Source of the DNA: Bacillota bacterium
GTDB lineage: Bacteria; Eremiobacterota; SpSt-956; JAKJGF01
Direction: 5' to 3'
Assembly: GCA_029555925.1 (NCBI GenBank)
Contig: JAKPQU010000057.1
Span: 1 to 5,785, forward strand
DNA: 5,785 bases
Made by a program: the position numbers and the translations under genes. This document shows positions 1 through 5,785 of this stretch, one piece after another (position 1 is the first letter of the stretch; every line of letters begins with the position of its first letter). A model generated the notes under the pieces. That model was not told the DNA's origin. It did not search any database and worked only from the letters and a program-made list of their open reading frames with translations.

Positions 1-9
1 CAACATCCA

Positions 10-567
10 GTGAAGGTGCAAACTTCATCATTTTCATATAAATTTACCTGTAGCGGTACTAAAATTCGTACTTTCTGTTACGAATATGGAAAGGACTGTA
101 ATTATATTAATTCTCTATTAATTTTAATCTTAATCATAATAACTCTTGTATTTATTATTGCTTATCTTGTCCGTCTGACTTTTATTATAGTGTCTTTAAC
201 TAACAAAAGAGACAACACGGTAACTGCTCCTTCCGTTAGCAGTGAACCGAATAACAATATACTGGCTATACTTGAAGAAATTCGAGAAGGATCCCAGAGG
301 GTAATGAAGAAATCGGAAAAATTCACTTCTATGACAGAGGATTTTGATAAACAGATTTCCCTGTGTATACAAAAAGTTGGAATAAGTACCTCCTCTTCGT
401 CAGAGGGGTCGAATGATGTGGCTTTTGCTTTATTGAACAAACAAGGAGACGGAATAGTCATAGCATTTAATAAAAATAATCTTTCCGTAAAGCCTTTAGA
501 AAAGGGGCATTCCCCGGGAAAGCTTACTAAAAAGGAAGAAGAAGCAATAGATTCTGCTTTGAAATAA
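10..567 (+). CDS. DUF4446-family membrane-anchored protein (N-terminus uncertain)
   Basis: Uncharacterised protein with one membrane span (about residues 33-63, very rich in I and L). A polar, partly helical linker follows (about 82-118), then a C-terminal domain typical of DUF4446. The family signature is visible as CIQKVGI (119-125), a variable Ser-rich stretch, FALLNKQGDGIVI (139-151), and the tail KPLEKG...KLTKKEEEAIDSAL. Family members have no established reaction. From memory, in Firmicutes they often sit near the chromosome-partition genes parA/parB, which would lie left of this window. The start is uncertain. The frame is open to base 1, and GTG at 10 and GTG at 16 are the only conventional starts before the membrane helix. 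The 32 residues before the helix are polar and contain three cysteines, which is unusual for this family. An AAAGGA at about 90-95 lies roughly 10 bases before an in-frame ATT (106) where family-like sequence begins. The family call is solid; the N-terminus is not. Confidence 0.8.
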   Translation: MKVQTSSFSYKFTCSGTKIRTFCYEYGKDCNYINSLLILILIIITLVFIIAYLVRLTFIIVSLTNKRDNTVTAPSVSSEPNNNILAILEEIREGSQRVMKKSEKFTSMTEDFDKQISLCIQKVGISTSSSSEGSNDVAFALLNKQGDGIVIAFNKNNLSVKPLEKGHSPGKLTKKEEEAIDSALK

Positions 568-591
568 TATTTCATCTGTTATCCCGCTATA

Positions 592-623
592 AGATACATG
601 TGAAGATGTACCTGATTATTTTT
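592..623 (+). terminator. Weak hairpin plus T-tract after the DUF4446 gene
   Basis: AGATACAT (592-599) pairs with ATGTACCT (606-613) around the loop GTGAAG, with one A/C mismatch. The hairpin is followed by TTATTTTT (616-623). The layout is that of an intrinsic terminator 25 bases after the stop codon, but the stem is AU-rich and would be weak. The rest of the gap to the next gene (624-700) shows no promoter close to consensus. Confidence 0.4.
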
Positions 624-700
624 CCCTGAAGAATTATAGAGAGTGTAAGATGTTTTATATAAACTCATCACTCCCTTGAAAAGAAAGAGGTTTTGATATC

Positions 701-2764
701 TTGGATTTCAAAGAAAAAATTAAAAATACGAAAAGAGAAGGCGGATATGATCCGGGAGATCATCTTGTTGTATCCGTAAAAGATATTCATGGCATAGAAA
801 GAAAGGTAGAATTTGAGATAGAAAATTACTGCGGTGGAGGATTTGCCGGACAGGTATACGGAGGAAGATGTGTTTCTTCCGAAGATAACTGGCTTGCGGC
901 AGGTAAAAAATTTGCAGTTAAAATATTCATTACCCGCTCAAAATCTAAAAGCACCTTCAGGGATGCTCTGTATTTTCTCGGATTTCAGTCGCCTTTCCCT
1001 TATCAATACAATGAAGATGCTGCAAGAACAGGCCTTTATCTGACCAGAATTTTTAAAATTGTCTGTAAAGAAAAATTTGGAACAGATGAACCGATAAATG
1101 ATTGTTACGGCACTTTCTGGGATCAGAAAATAGGTGCTTATGCGGAAATTAATGAGTGGGTAGAAGGTTATGTTACAGAACCTGAAATGGATGAAGATAT
1201 ATTTATTCGTATGAAGCAGAATAGCAGGATAAAAAAGGATATAAAAGCGGGAAAGGCTACGGAACAGGACCTGCTCATGCCGCACGATGAAATGTCCAGA
1301 AAAAGGCGATTTATGGAGCAATGGGTAAGGCTCTGTAATGAACTTGGCCTGGAAGATATTGCCCGCCAGGTTTACTGGTGGACAGGTGTGTCACAGCCGA
1401 ATGTACTTACGAAAAAAGGAGCAGATGGCAAACTGCCATTTATATGGGTAGATAGAAGGCCTGGTCTGCCGGGATTTGTTCTCTCTGCAGGTGATTGTAT
1501 CCTTTTCCCCAAAGCAGTATTTCGTGGCTCCATACCACCTTTTGATAGGATTAATTTTAAGAAATTAAGAGCATGGCCCGCCATTCCTGATAAGAAAGAA
1601 TGGAATGAACTTGTGGATAAACTGGAAGAAACAGACAGAAAATACAGGAGAACTCAGTTAGACCTCTTCGGGCATAATATACGCCTTCTTCTTGACAGTA
1701 ATCTCAGGCAGAGTATCAATATGGGAAGGATAGACTTCTGGAGGCTTTCCGGAAGAATAGATGAAAAAAATGCAGGCAGGCTCAGAACATCATATATACT
1801 TTTCTTTGTACAACTGATTTTAAGTCTTATTCCCCTGATTGGCAGAAGACTTCAACAGCTAACGGGAAACAGTGACTTCCGGATTCATCTGTGGAAGATA
1901 TTTACGGAACATACGTACCGTTATGATTATTTTGATAAGAAAAGGTGTCAGTCATTAAAACTCTGGATTGAAGAAGGAAGAATAACCTGGAAACGTGCAG
2001 AGATCTGCGGTAAAAGCTTTCTCAGTTATTTTAAAGATATGACTTATACATGGTTGCCTCCCGGGTGGCAATATATCCTGACAGATCAGGAATGTCAGTT
2101 TGAATTCTTTAGAAAGCTCTTTACGTCACCTTTAAAATATATTTTTATAAAAGATTACAGACGGCAGGTAAATGTTGATTGGATTACTTCCCGTACGGAA
2201 GAAGATGTAAAACATGGATATGTGACAAGAGAAGTGGCAGATAATTTTATAAATATAGCAGGTGAAGAAGCTCTTCAAAACTATATTACAGGTCTCATAG
2301 TGACGGCAGCTGTTAAGCCTACTTCGGAAATTATATATGTACTTCTGGGAGTACATCTTGCATTCAATACGACCACTCTTTCAGGTTTGGGATGGTGGGG
2401 GCTTCTTGCAGCGCCTGTTGTGGCTCTCATATCTCCTGCAGGGCTTTTGAGATTTTTTTATTGCATTATGGCGAAAATATGGAACAGAAAAATACCATAT
2501 GGTGTTGCTCTGGCGCTATCGCCAATAAGAGGAATCGGAGACTTTGCTTTCCTTATTCAAACAGGAAAGACCTTTCCTTCCTTTTCCAGTTATCTTATTA
2601 TTTCCTCTCTCTGTCAGCTTGTAGAACAGGTACCTGTTTTTGGAGAAAGAGGGGGACTGCTGAGTCTCTGGACTGTTACGGCCTTTATAAGCTGGCCTGC
2701 TTCTTTACATAAATTATGGCACTGTAAAAATAAAGATTATAAACTGATTAATAATAATATATAA
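701..2764 (+). CDS. Large membrane protein with protein-kinase-like N-terminal domain (possible pseudokinase)
   Basis: A 687-residue protein whose function I do not recognise. The TTG start at 701 is supported by AAAGAGG at 684-690, ten bases upstream. The N-terminal half reads like a protein-kinase or UbiB-type fold. It has a glycine-rich loop GGGFAGQVYGG (45-55), an AVKIF lysine (K74), a hinge-like EINEWVEG (149-156), a catalytic-loop remnant TGVSQPNVL (228-236, N234) and a DFG-like VDRRPG (250-255, D251). The Asp expected a few residues before N234 is not evident, so it may bind nucleotide without phosphotransfer, or be an atypical kinase. A basic, tryptophan-rich middle region contains one hydrophobic helix (about 362-381). 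The C-terminal third (about 528-670) has roughly four or five membrane segments and a distinctive VPVFGERGGLL (644-654). Soluble kinase-like plus membrane halves suggest a sensor or a lipid- or quinone-related role like UbiB, but this is inference. It is followed by a hairpin and convergent genes, so it is probably monocistronic. Confidence 0.75.
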   Translation: MDFKEKIKNTKREGGYDPGDHLVVSVKDIHGIERKVEFEIENYCGGGFAGQVYGGRCVSSEDNWLAAGKKFAVKIFITRSKSKSTFRDALYFLGFQSPFPYQYNEDAARTGLYLTRIFKIVCKEKFGTDEPINDCYGTFWDQKIGAYAEINEWVEGYVTEPEMDEDIFIRMKQNSRIKKDIKAGKATEQDLLMPHDEMSRKRRFMEQWVRLCNELGLEDIARQVYWWTGVSQPNVLTKKGADGKLPFIWVDRRPGLPGFVLSAGDCILFPKAVFRGSIPPFDRINFKKLRAWPAIPDKKEWNELVDKLEETDRKYRRTQLDLFGHNIRLLLDSNLRQSINMGRIDFWRLSGRIDEKNAGRLRTSYILFFVQLILSLIPLIGRRLQQLTGNSDFRIHLWKIFTEHTYRYDYFDKKRCQSLKLWIEEGRITWKRAEICGKSFLSYFKDMTYTWLPPGWQYILTDQECQFEFFRKLFTSPLKYIFIKDYRRQVNVDWITSRTEEDVKHGYVTREVADNFINIAGEEALQNYITGLIVTAAVKPTSEIIYVLLGVHLAFNTTTLSGLGWWGLLAAPVVALISPAGLLRFFYCIMAKIWNRKIPYGVALALSPIRGIGDFAFLIQTGKTFPSFSSYLIISSLCQLVEQVPVFGERGGLLSLWTVTAFISWPASLHKLWHCKNKDYKLINNNI

Positions 2765-2773
2765 TGTTATAAG

Positions 2774-2798
2774 CCTGAACATACCGTATGATTTCAGG
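2774..2798. terminator. Inverted repeat between convergent genes, likely bidirectional terminator
   Basis: CCTGAA (2774-2779) pairs with TTCAGG (2793-2798). Inside it CATA (2780-2783) pairs with TATG (2787-2790) around a CCG loop, leaving a two-base AT bulge. It lies between the stop of the kinase-like gene (2764) and the stop of the convergent small membrane gene. The right arm contains that gene's TGA (complement of 2794-2796). Flanking tracts are AT-rich on both sides but not clean T-runs, so it is a plausible, not certain, shared terminator. Confidence 0.5.
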
Positions 2799-3183
2799 GA
2801 AGCATTTTCTTATCTTCCAGATATTTATTGGTAAATTCAGTTATGTAAGGTATGCTGAACGAAGAACCCTGGTAGGCACTGTAGGCAAAGAAAATACCGC
2901 ATACAATACCTCCATACATTACGGCCTGAGCCAGTAATGATGTGATATGACCGAGAAAAGGACCTATAAAAGGTAAACAGCCTAAAAGAAGAGCAATAAT
3001 ATTAATACCTATTATCAGTGAGCCAAGAATAAGCCATAAAAATATGGCATGATAGCTATGAAACCGGCAATAGGCATCCTTTTTATTCTCACCCAGTAGA
3101 TTGTATATGGAAAAAAACAATCCTATATAAGGAATATAACAACCTGCTGCAGAACCAGTATTTTTCTGCTCTTTATCATTCAT
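2794..3183 (-). CDS. Tic20/DUF4870-like small integral membrane protein (long paralog)
   Basis: A 129-residue membrane protein of the Tic20/DUF4870 type, with no known biochemical activity. A first helix (about 11-30, with CYIPYIGLF) leads to a charged turn ENKKDAYCRFH (32-42). The K-D-x-x-x-R-F-H pattern at the cytoplasmic end of the next helix is typical of this family. Helices follow at about 45-67 and 82-104. The protein ends with the usual AYxAYQG...IPYITEF (100-117), comparable to the family's closing 'G..Y.IP.ig' motif. The ATG at 3183 has AAGG (complement of 3194-3197) about ten bases upstream. It lies 27 bases after the shorter paralog on the same strand, so the two are almost certainly cotranscribed. 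The stop is TGA; the nine-codon read-through to the next stop looks meaningless. Family confidence is good; function is unknown. Confidence 0.75.
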   Translation of the reverse strand: MNDKEQKNTGSAAGCYIPYIGLFFSIYNLLGENKKDAYCRFHSYHAIFLWLILGSLIIGINIIALLLGCLPFIGPFLGHITSLLAQAVMYGGIVCGIFFAYSAYQGSSFSIPYITEFTNKYLEDKKMLP

Positions 3184-3210
3184 GATTAAATCGCCTTCTC
3201 ATTTGCAAAG

Positions 3211-3495
3211 TTATTTATTGGCCTGATTTCTGGCCATATCGGTAAGTTTGGGTATAACCATTTCTTCTCCTGTTGTATAGATCTTATAGGCATAATACAG
3301 ACTGTACAGGCCGGGAATAATCCCTATACAGACGGGGGCCGTAACATAAATAATAATACCCAGAAATAGAGATTGCCATCCATGAAATCTACAGGTCGGA
3401 TCATCTTTTTTATCACTTATAAACAGAGTATAAAGAGATACCCACAGGGGGAAAACATAGTTTAATGTTAAGAGTAATCTGTTGCTTTCATTCAT
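3211..3495 (-). CDS. Tic20/DUF4870-like small integral membrane protein (short paralog)
   Basis: A 94-residue membrane protein related to its downstream neighbour. Both carry CRFH (here 35-38) after a KKD charged turn (29-31), and both end with a Y-x-AY, G, IP, T series (here YYAYKIYTTG at 67-76 and IPKLTDMA at 81-88). It differs by lacking about 25 residues between the second and last helices, including the CLPFIGPFLG segment of the longer protein. The membrane segments are about 7-26, 41-60 and 58-73; the last two nearly merge, so it may span only two or three times. The ATG at 3495 has a strong AAAGGAG (complement of 3506-3512) ten bases upstream. It is first of the pair, with its own candidate promoter. 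It may be a divergent duplicate or a degenerate one; no frame damage is visible. Confidence 0.7.
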   Translation of the reverse strand: MNESNRLLLTLNYVFPLWVSLYTLFISDKKDDPTCRFHGWQSLFLGIIIYVTAPVCIGIIPGLYSLYYAYKIYTTGEEMVIPKLTDMARNQANK

Positions 3496-3519
3496 AAAAA
3501 CACTTCTCCTTTATTGTAA

Positions 3520-3549
3520 AATATATATCCTCTCTCTTTAATAGTTCAA
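3520..3549 (-). promoter_or_regulatory. Candidate sigma-70 promoter for the two Tic20/DUF4870-like genes
   Basis: On the minus strand, TTGAAC (complement of 3544-3549) is followed by TATATA (3522-3527, spacer 16) or TATATT (complement of 3520-3525, spacer 18). The strong AAAGGAG of the 94-residue gene comes shortly after. No hairpin terminator for selA is visible in the 74-base gap, so this promoter would add to, not replace, possible read-through from selA. Confidence 0.5.
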
Positions 3550-3569
3550 CTTTTATCCTCTTTAACCTT

Positions 3570-4967
3570 TCAATTATTAAATATTTTTTTCAGACCTTCC
3601 AGAAGTTCTTCTCTGTCTTTCCCGTCTATTAATGTTCTCAGATCCAGCATTACCTGTTCTTCCTCTATTCTGGAATAAACAGGGGGATATAACCTGTATA
3701 GTTGTTCCTGAAGTTTTTTTGCCCCTTCCGGAGATTTTATGGCAATCATAAATGTGGTCATTGTAAATCCCGGAAAGGTGCCGCCTCCTATTTCAGTAAG
3801 TCCTTTCTGCAAACATATGCTGTATTCAGGCGATTTTATGGAATCCAGTTGTTTAAGGAGTTCTTCTCCTTTACTTTTTAATTCGTCATTGTTTATAGTG
3901 ATCATGTTGAGCAGAGGAATGTCCGGGATGTCCGAATATAGATACTCTTCCAGGGTTGCTTCCAGAGAAGCAAGAGTCATTTTGCCGGGTCTTAAAGCTC
4001 TCATCATAGGATCTTTTTTTAATGGTTCTATATATGCTTTTTTCCCGAGTATGATGCCTGCCTGAGGGCCGCCAAATAATTTATCTCCGCTGAAGGCAAT
4101 GATGTCCACTCCTGCCTTTATAGATTCAATAACATTTAATTCATGTTCGAAACCGTAAGGTCTCAGATTTATCATAAGACCATTACCCTGATCGTAAAAG
4201 AGAGGAAGTTTTTCTTTCCATGATAGTTCTATCAGTTCTTCTATTGATACTGAAGAAGTGAAACCTATTATTTTATAATTACTCGTATGTACTTTCAGCA
4301 ACATGCCGGTGCCTGCACCTATTGCTTTTTTATAATCTTCTATATGTGTTTTATTTGTTGTGCCTACCTCTACCATATGACATCCGCTTCGTTCCATTAC
4401 ATCAGGTATTCTGAAACCTCCTCCTATTTCAACCAGTTCACCTCTGGATATTATAACTTCTTTGTTTTTTGCAAGTTTTTCCAGAACCAGATAAACTGCA
4501 GCACTGTCATTGTTAACTACTACCGCTGCTTCTGCTCCCGTAAGTTCCAGAAACAGTTCTTCCACCCTTTTGTGTCTAGAACCCCTTTTACCAGTTTCAT
4601 CTATTTCCAGAGTACAGTAACCATGCAGGATTTCTTCAAGTCTTTTCAGTGCCCGTTTACATAATGGTGTTCTCCCAAGATTTGTATGGAGTGGTACACC
4701 TGTAGCATTTATGGCTCTTTTAAGTCCTTTTCTGTCATATTTTGCCAGTTCGCCTGTTACATGTAAATATATATGTTCTACAGAAGAATCTATCAATCCC
4801 TTTCCAGATTTATATGTTTTTCTTAATATATCCAGATAATCCCTTGATGCCTTGAGGATTAATTTTCTCGGATAATTTTGATTTAATTCTTTAAATTTTT
4901 CTGTGGAAAGTAATTTTTCCAGTGATGGTATATTACGAAAAAAATCTTTTTTATCTCCTGTATTCAT
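3570..4967 (-). CDS. selA: L-seryl-tRNA(Sec) selenium transferase (selenocysteine synthase)
   Basis: A PLP-dependent enzyme that converts Ser-tRNA(Sec) to Sec-tRNA(Sec) in the cytoplasm, using selenophosphate made by SelD. Its product is delivered to UGA codons by SelB. At 465 residues it matches the usual bacterial SelA length (about 460). Recognisable blocks are the N-terminal tRNA-binding region with IPSLEKLL (13-20), INATGVPLHTNLGR (86-99), RGELVEIGGGFRIPDV (175-190), DQGNGL (259-264), and SGDKLFGGPQAG (293-304). K296 is the lysine expected to hold PLP. RPGKMTLASLEATL (326-339) and PPVYSRIEE...LDLRTL (428-446) follow. The ATG at 4967 has AAGGTGA (complement of 4974-4980) six bases upstream. 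The gene ends at TGA (complement of 3570-3572); seven codons further on there is another TGA, so no meaningful extension exists. It is divergent from a small membrane gene and has no adjacent selB or selD in view. Family identity is very secure. Confidence 0.97.
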   Translation of the reverse strand: MNTGDKKDFFRNIPSLEKLLSTEKFKELNQNYPRKLILKASRDYLDILRKTYKSGKGLIDSSVEHIYLHVTGELAKYDRKGLKRAINATGVPLHTNLGRTPLCKRALKRLEEILHGYCTLEIDETGKRGSRHKRVEELFLELTGAEAAVVVNNDSAAVYLVLEKLAKNKEVIISRGELVEIGGGFRIPDVMERSGCHMVEVGTTNKTHIEDYKKAIGAGTGMLLKVHTSNYKIIGFTSSVSIEELIELSWKEKLPLFYDQGNGLMINLRPYGFEHELNVIESIKAGVDIIAFSGDKLFGGPQAGIILGKKAYIEPLKKDPMMRALRPGKMTLASLEATLEEYLYSDIPDIPLLNMITINNDELKSKGEELLKQLDSIKSPEYSICLQKGLTEIGGGTFPGFTMTTFMIAIKSPEGAKKLQEQLYRLYPPVYSRIEEEQVMLDLRTLIDGKDREELLEGLKKIFNN

Positions 4968-4997
4968 TTTTTATCACCTTTATATATAATTAATAAT

Positions 4998-5026
4998 TTG
5001 CAGATTGGATAAAATAATGGTATAAT
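4998..5026 (+). promoter_or_regulatory. Sigma-70 promoter for the small membrane gene
   Basis: TTGCAG (4998-5003), a 17-base spacer and a perfect TATAAT (5021-5026) make the best promoter in the window. Transcription would start near 5033, about 20 bases before the TTG start at 5054. It lies in the 86-base divergent gap beside selA. On the minus strand I see no equally good selA promoter, only AT-rich sequence, so selA may share or compete for this region. Confidence 0.75.
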
Positions 5027-5053
5027 TTAAAAAATATGAAGGGGGTAATAGAT

Positions 5054-5281
5054 TTGCTTGATAAATTATTGTTCTCTATAGCGCTTTTCATAAGTAAATT
5101 CCTTAAATTTACAACAGGCCAGGCGGATTGTATTCCTGTAGACAGGACTATTCGTATATTAAAATACTTTCTCCTTTTTTTGGTCATTACCAGTATTTTT
5201 CTGCCATGTCTGGCACCGTTTCTGGTTATACCGATAATAATAACAATAGTATTGATTATGTATTTAAGAAAGAAAAGGTAA
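5054..5281 (+). CDS. Small two-helix membrane protein, hypothetical
   Basis: A 75-residue protein that I cannot assign to a family. I chose the TTG at 5054 because AAGGGGGT (5039-5046) sits seven bases upstream, as expected for a ribosome binding site. The in-frame ATG at 5036 lies only about three bases after the predicted transcription start and before that site, so it would need leaderless initiation. Residues 1-19 form an amphipathic, lysine-containing helix (LDKLLFSIALFISKFLKF). A polar linker follows (20-35, with one Cys), then two closely spaced membrane segments (about 36-50 and 53-71) separated by a PCLAP turn, and a basic tail YLRKKR (70-75). The positive tail suggests that end is cytoplasmic. 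It has its own strong promoter, and the response regulator follows 133 bases later. A toxin-like or stress-related small membrane peptide is possible, but nothing shows it. Confidence 0.6.
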   Translation: MLDKLLFSIALFISKFLKFTTGQADCIPVDRTIRILKYFLLFLVITSIFLPCLAPFLVIPIIITIVLIMYLRKKR

Positions 5282-5312
5282 ATAAGGCAGATAGTAAATT
5301 CTATGTTAATTG

Positions 5313-5356
5313 AATGATATCCTTCAGATGTGGAGGAACTTATATTTTATATCATT
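5313..5356 (+). terminator. Nested hairpin after the small membrane gene
   Basis: CCTTCA (5321-5326) pairs with TGGAGG (5331-5336) around the loop GATG, using one G-U pair. Flanking AATGATAT (5313-5320) is an exact inverted repeat of ATATCATT (5349-5356), separated from the inner stem on the right by a 12-base AT-rich bulge ending in TTTT. It may terminate the small gene's transcript or be part of a leader of the next gene. It is not a classic GC stem plus T-run. Confidence 0.35.
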
Positions 5357-5414
5357 TCATTTATTTACAAATTAATTCTCCACAGGGGTATATGTTGGGC
5401 AAGGTGTTTACAGA

Positions 5415-5785
5415 ATGATAAATAAACGGATATTGATTGTAGAAGACGAAAAATTGACTGTAGAAATGTTAACATATCCATTGGAACAGGAAGGTTTTGA
5501 AATAATCAGCGCTTCTGACGGAGAGGAAGGTTTATTGAAGGCTTATAGAGATAAGCCTTCTCTTATTATTCTGGATATAATGCTCCCTAAATTAAATGGT
5601 ATTGAAGTATGTAAGAGGTTGAAGAATGATTTCAAAACTAAAAACATACCTCTCATTATGTTAACTTGCCGTGACGATATGGATTTCAAACTTGAAAGCT
5701 TCAGAAACGGCGCAGATGACTATATAATAAAGCCTTTTGACCTGAGAGAGTTACTGGCCAAGGTTAAAAGTATTTTAAGACTCAT
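5415..5785 (+). CDS. Response regulator, receiver domain (cut by the right edge)
   Basis: The first 123 residues of a two-component response regulator; the frame runs off the window. The ATG at 5415 has AAGGTG (5401-5406) eight bases upstream. The receiver fold is complete: ILIVEDE with acidic pair E10/D11, phospho-acceptor D54 in LIILDIMLPKLNG (50-62), the switch threonine T84 in IMLT, and K106 in IIKPF (104-108). GADDY (99-103) and DLRELLAKVKSIL (109-121) are typical of OmpR/PhoB-type and stand-alone receivers. It is phosphorylated on D54 by a partner histidine kinase, which is not in the window. The output domain, if any, lies beyond 5785, so its target cannot be named. C85 right after T84 is slightly unusual (Ala or Ser is common there). 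Transcription may come from the small membrane gene upstream or from its own start in the 133-base gap. Confidence 0.93.
   Translation, partial: MINKRILIVEDEKLTVEMLTYPLEQEGFEIISASDGEEGLLKAYRDKPSLIILDIMLPKLNGIEVCKRLKNDFKTKNIPLIMLTCRDDMDFKLESFRNGADDYIIKPFDLRELLAKVKSILRL

Noticed and set aside
162..575. 137-residue minus-strand open frame opposite the DUF4446 gene
   Set aside because: It is antisense to a protein with clear family motifs and has no family signature of its own; a coding shadow.
641..673. Inverted repeat GAGTG/CACTC in the leader of the kinase-like gene as an operator
   Set aside because: Only five bases long with a 23-base spacer; expected by chance in a gap of this size.
938..1321. 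127-residue minus-strand open frame inside the kinase-like gene
   Set aside because: Its composition (many F, I, Y, R) is that of an antisense reading of an AT-rich gene, and no domain is recognisable.
2765..2800. TGA of the 129-residue membrane gene read as selenocysteine, with the adjacent hairpin as a SECIS element
   Set aside because: selA is present, so I tested it. The apical loop lies only about 8-10 bases after the UGA, against about 16-37 in bacterial SECIS elements, and the extension would be nine featureless residues before TAA.
4287..4664. 125-residue plus-strand open frame opposite selA
   Set aside because: Low-complexity C/F/Y-rich translation antisense to a fully conserved selA; a shadow.
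5128..5313. 61-residue plus-strand open frame overlapping the small membrane gene
   Set aside because: It is frame-shifted against the gene that has the promoter and ribosome binding site, and has no start site signals of its own.
5364..5394. Promoter TTTACA...TATATG for the response regulator
   Set aside because: The spacer is 19 bases, the -10 is poor, and the start of transcription would fall on the ribosome binding site.

Overview
The window is AT-rich (I estimate GC in the upper 30s percent). It looks like ordinary chromosomal DNA from a low-GC bacterium that uses selenocysteine and is therefore probably anaerobic. The ribosome binding sites are good AAGGAG/AAGGTG types, two genes appear to start at TTG, and the genes are closely packed. 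A DUF4446 protein and Tic20/DUF4870-like proteins are common in Firmicutes and Clostridia, but they also occur in uncultured candidate phyla. The large membrane protein with a kinase-like front end would fit an uncultured lineage equally well. I cannot assign a phylum from the sequence alone.

Layout, left to right. Positions 1-567 (+) hold a DUF4446-family membrane protein whose frame is still open at the left edge. A 133-bp gap with a weak terminator-like hairpin follows. Positions 701-2764 (+) hold a 687-residue protein with a protein-kinase-like N-terminal half and a multi-spanning C-terminal membrane domain; it is the most unusual gene here. A hairpin at 2774-2798 separates it from a convergent minus-strand block. 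Read in its own direction, that block is selA (4967 to 3570), then two small Tic20/DUF4870-like membrane proteins (3495 to 3211 and 3183 to 2794). The pair probably has its own promoter in the 74-bp gap after selA, but read-through from selA is possible.

Divergent from selA, a textbook sigma-70 promoter (TTGCAG, 17 bp, TATAAT) at 4998-5026 drives a 75-residue two-helix membrane protein that starts at TTG 5054. A 133-bp intergenic stretch with overlapping inverted repeats follows. The last gene is a CheY/OmpR-like response regulator starting at 5415 and cut off by the right edge.

How the genes relate: selA is the only one with a firmly known biochemical role (selenocysteyl-tRNA synthesis). 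Its usual partner selB is not in the window, and the neighbours are not obviously selenium genes. Four of the six complete or near-complete genes encode uncharacterised membrane proteins. I see no rRNA, tRNA, CRISPR array, insertion sequence or prophage signature.
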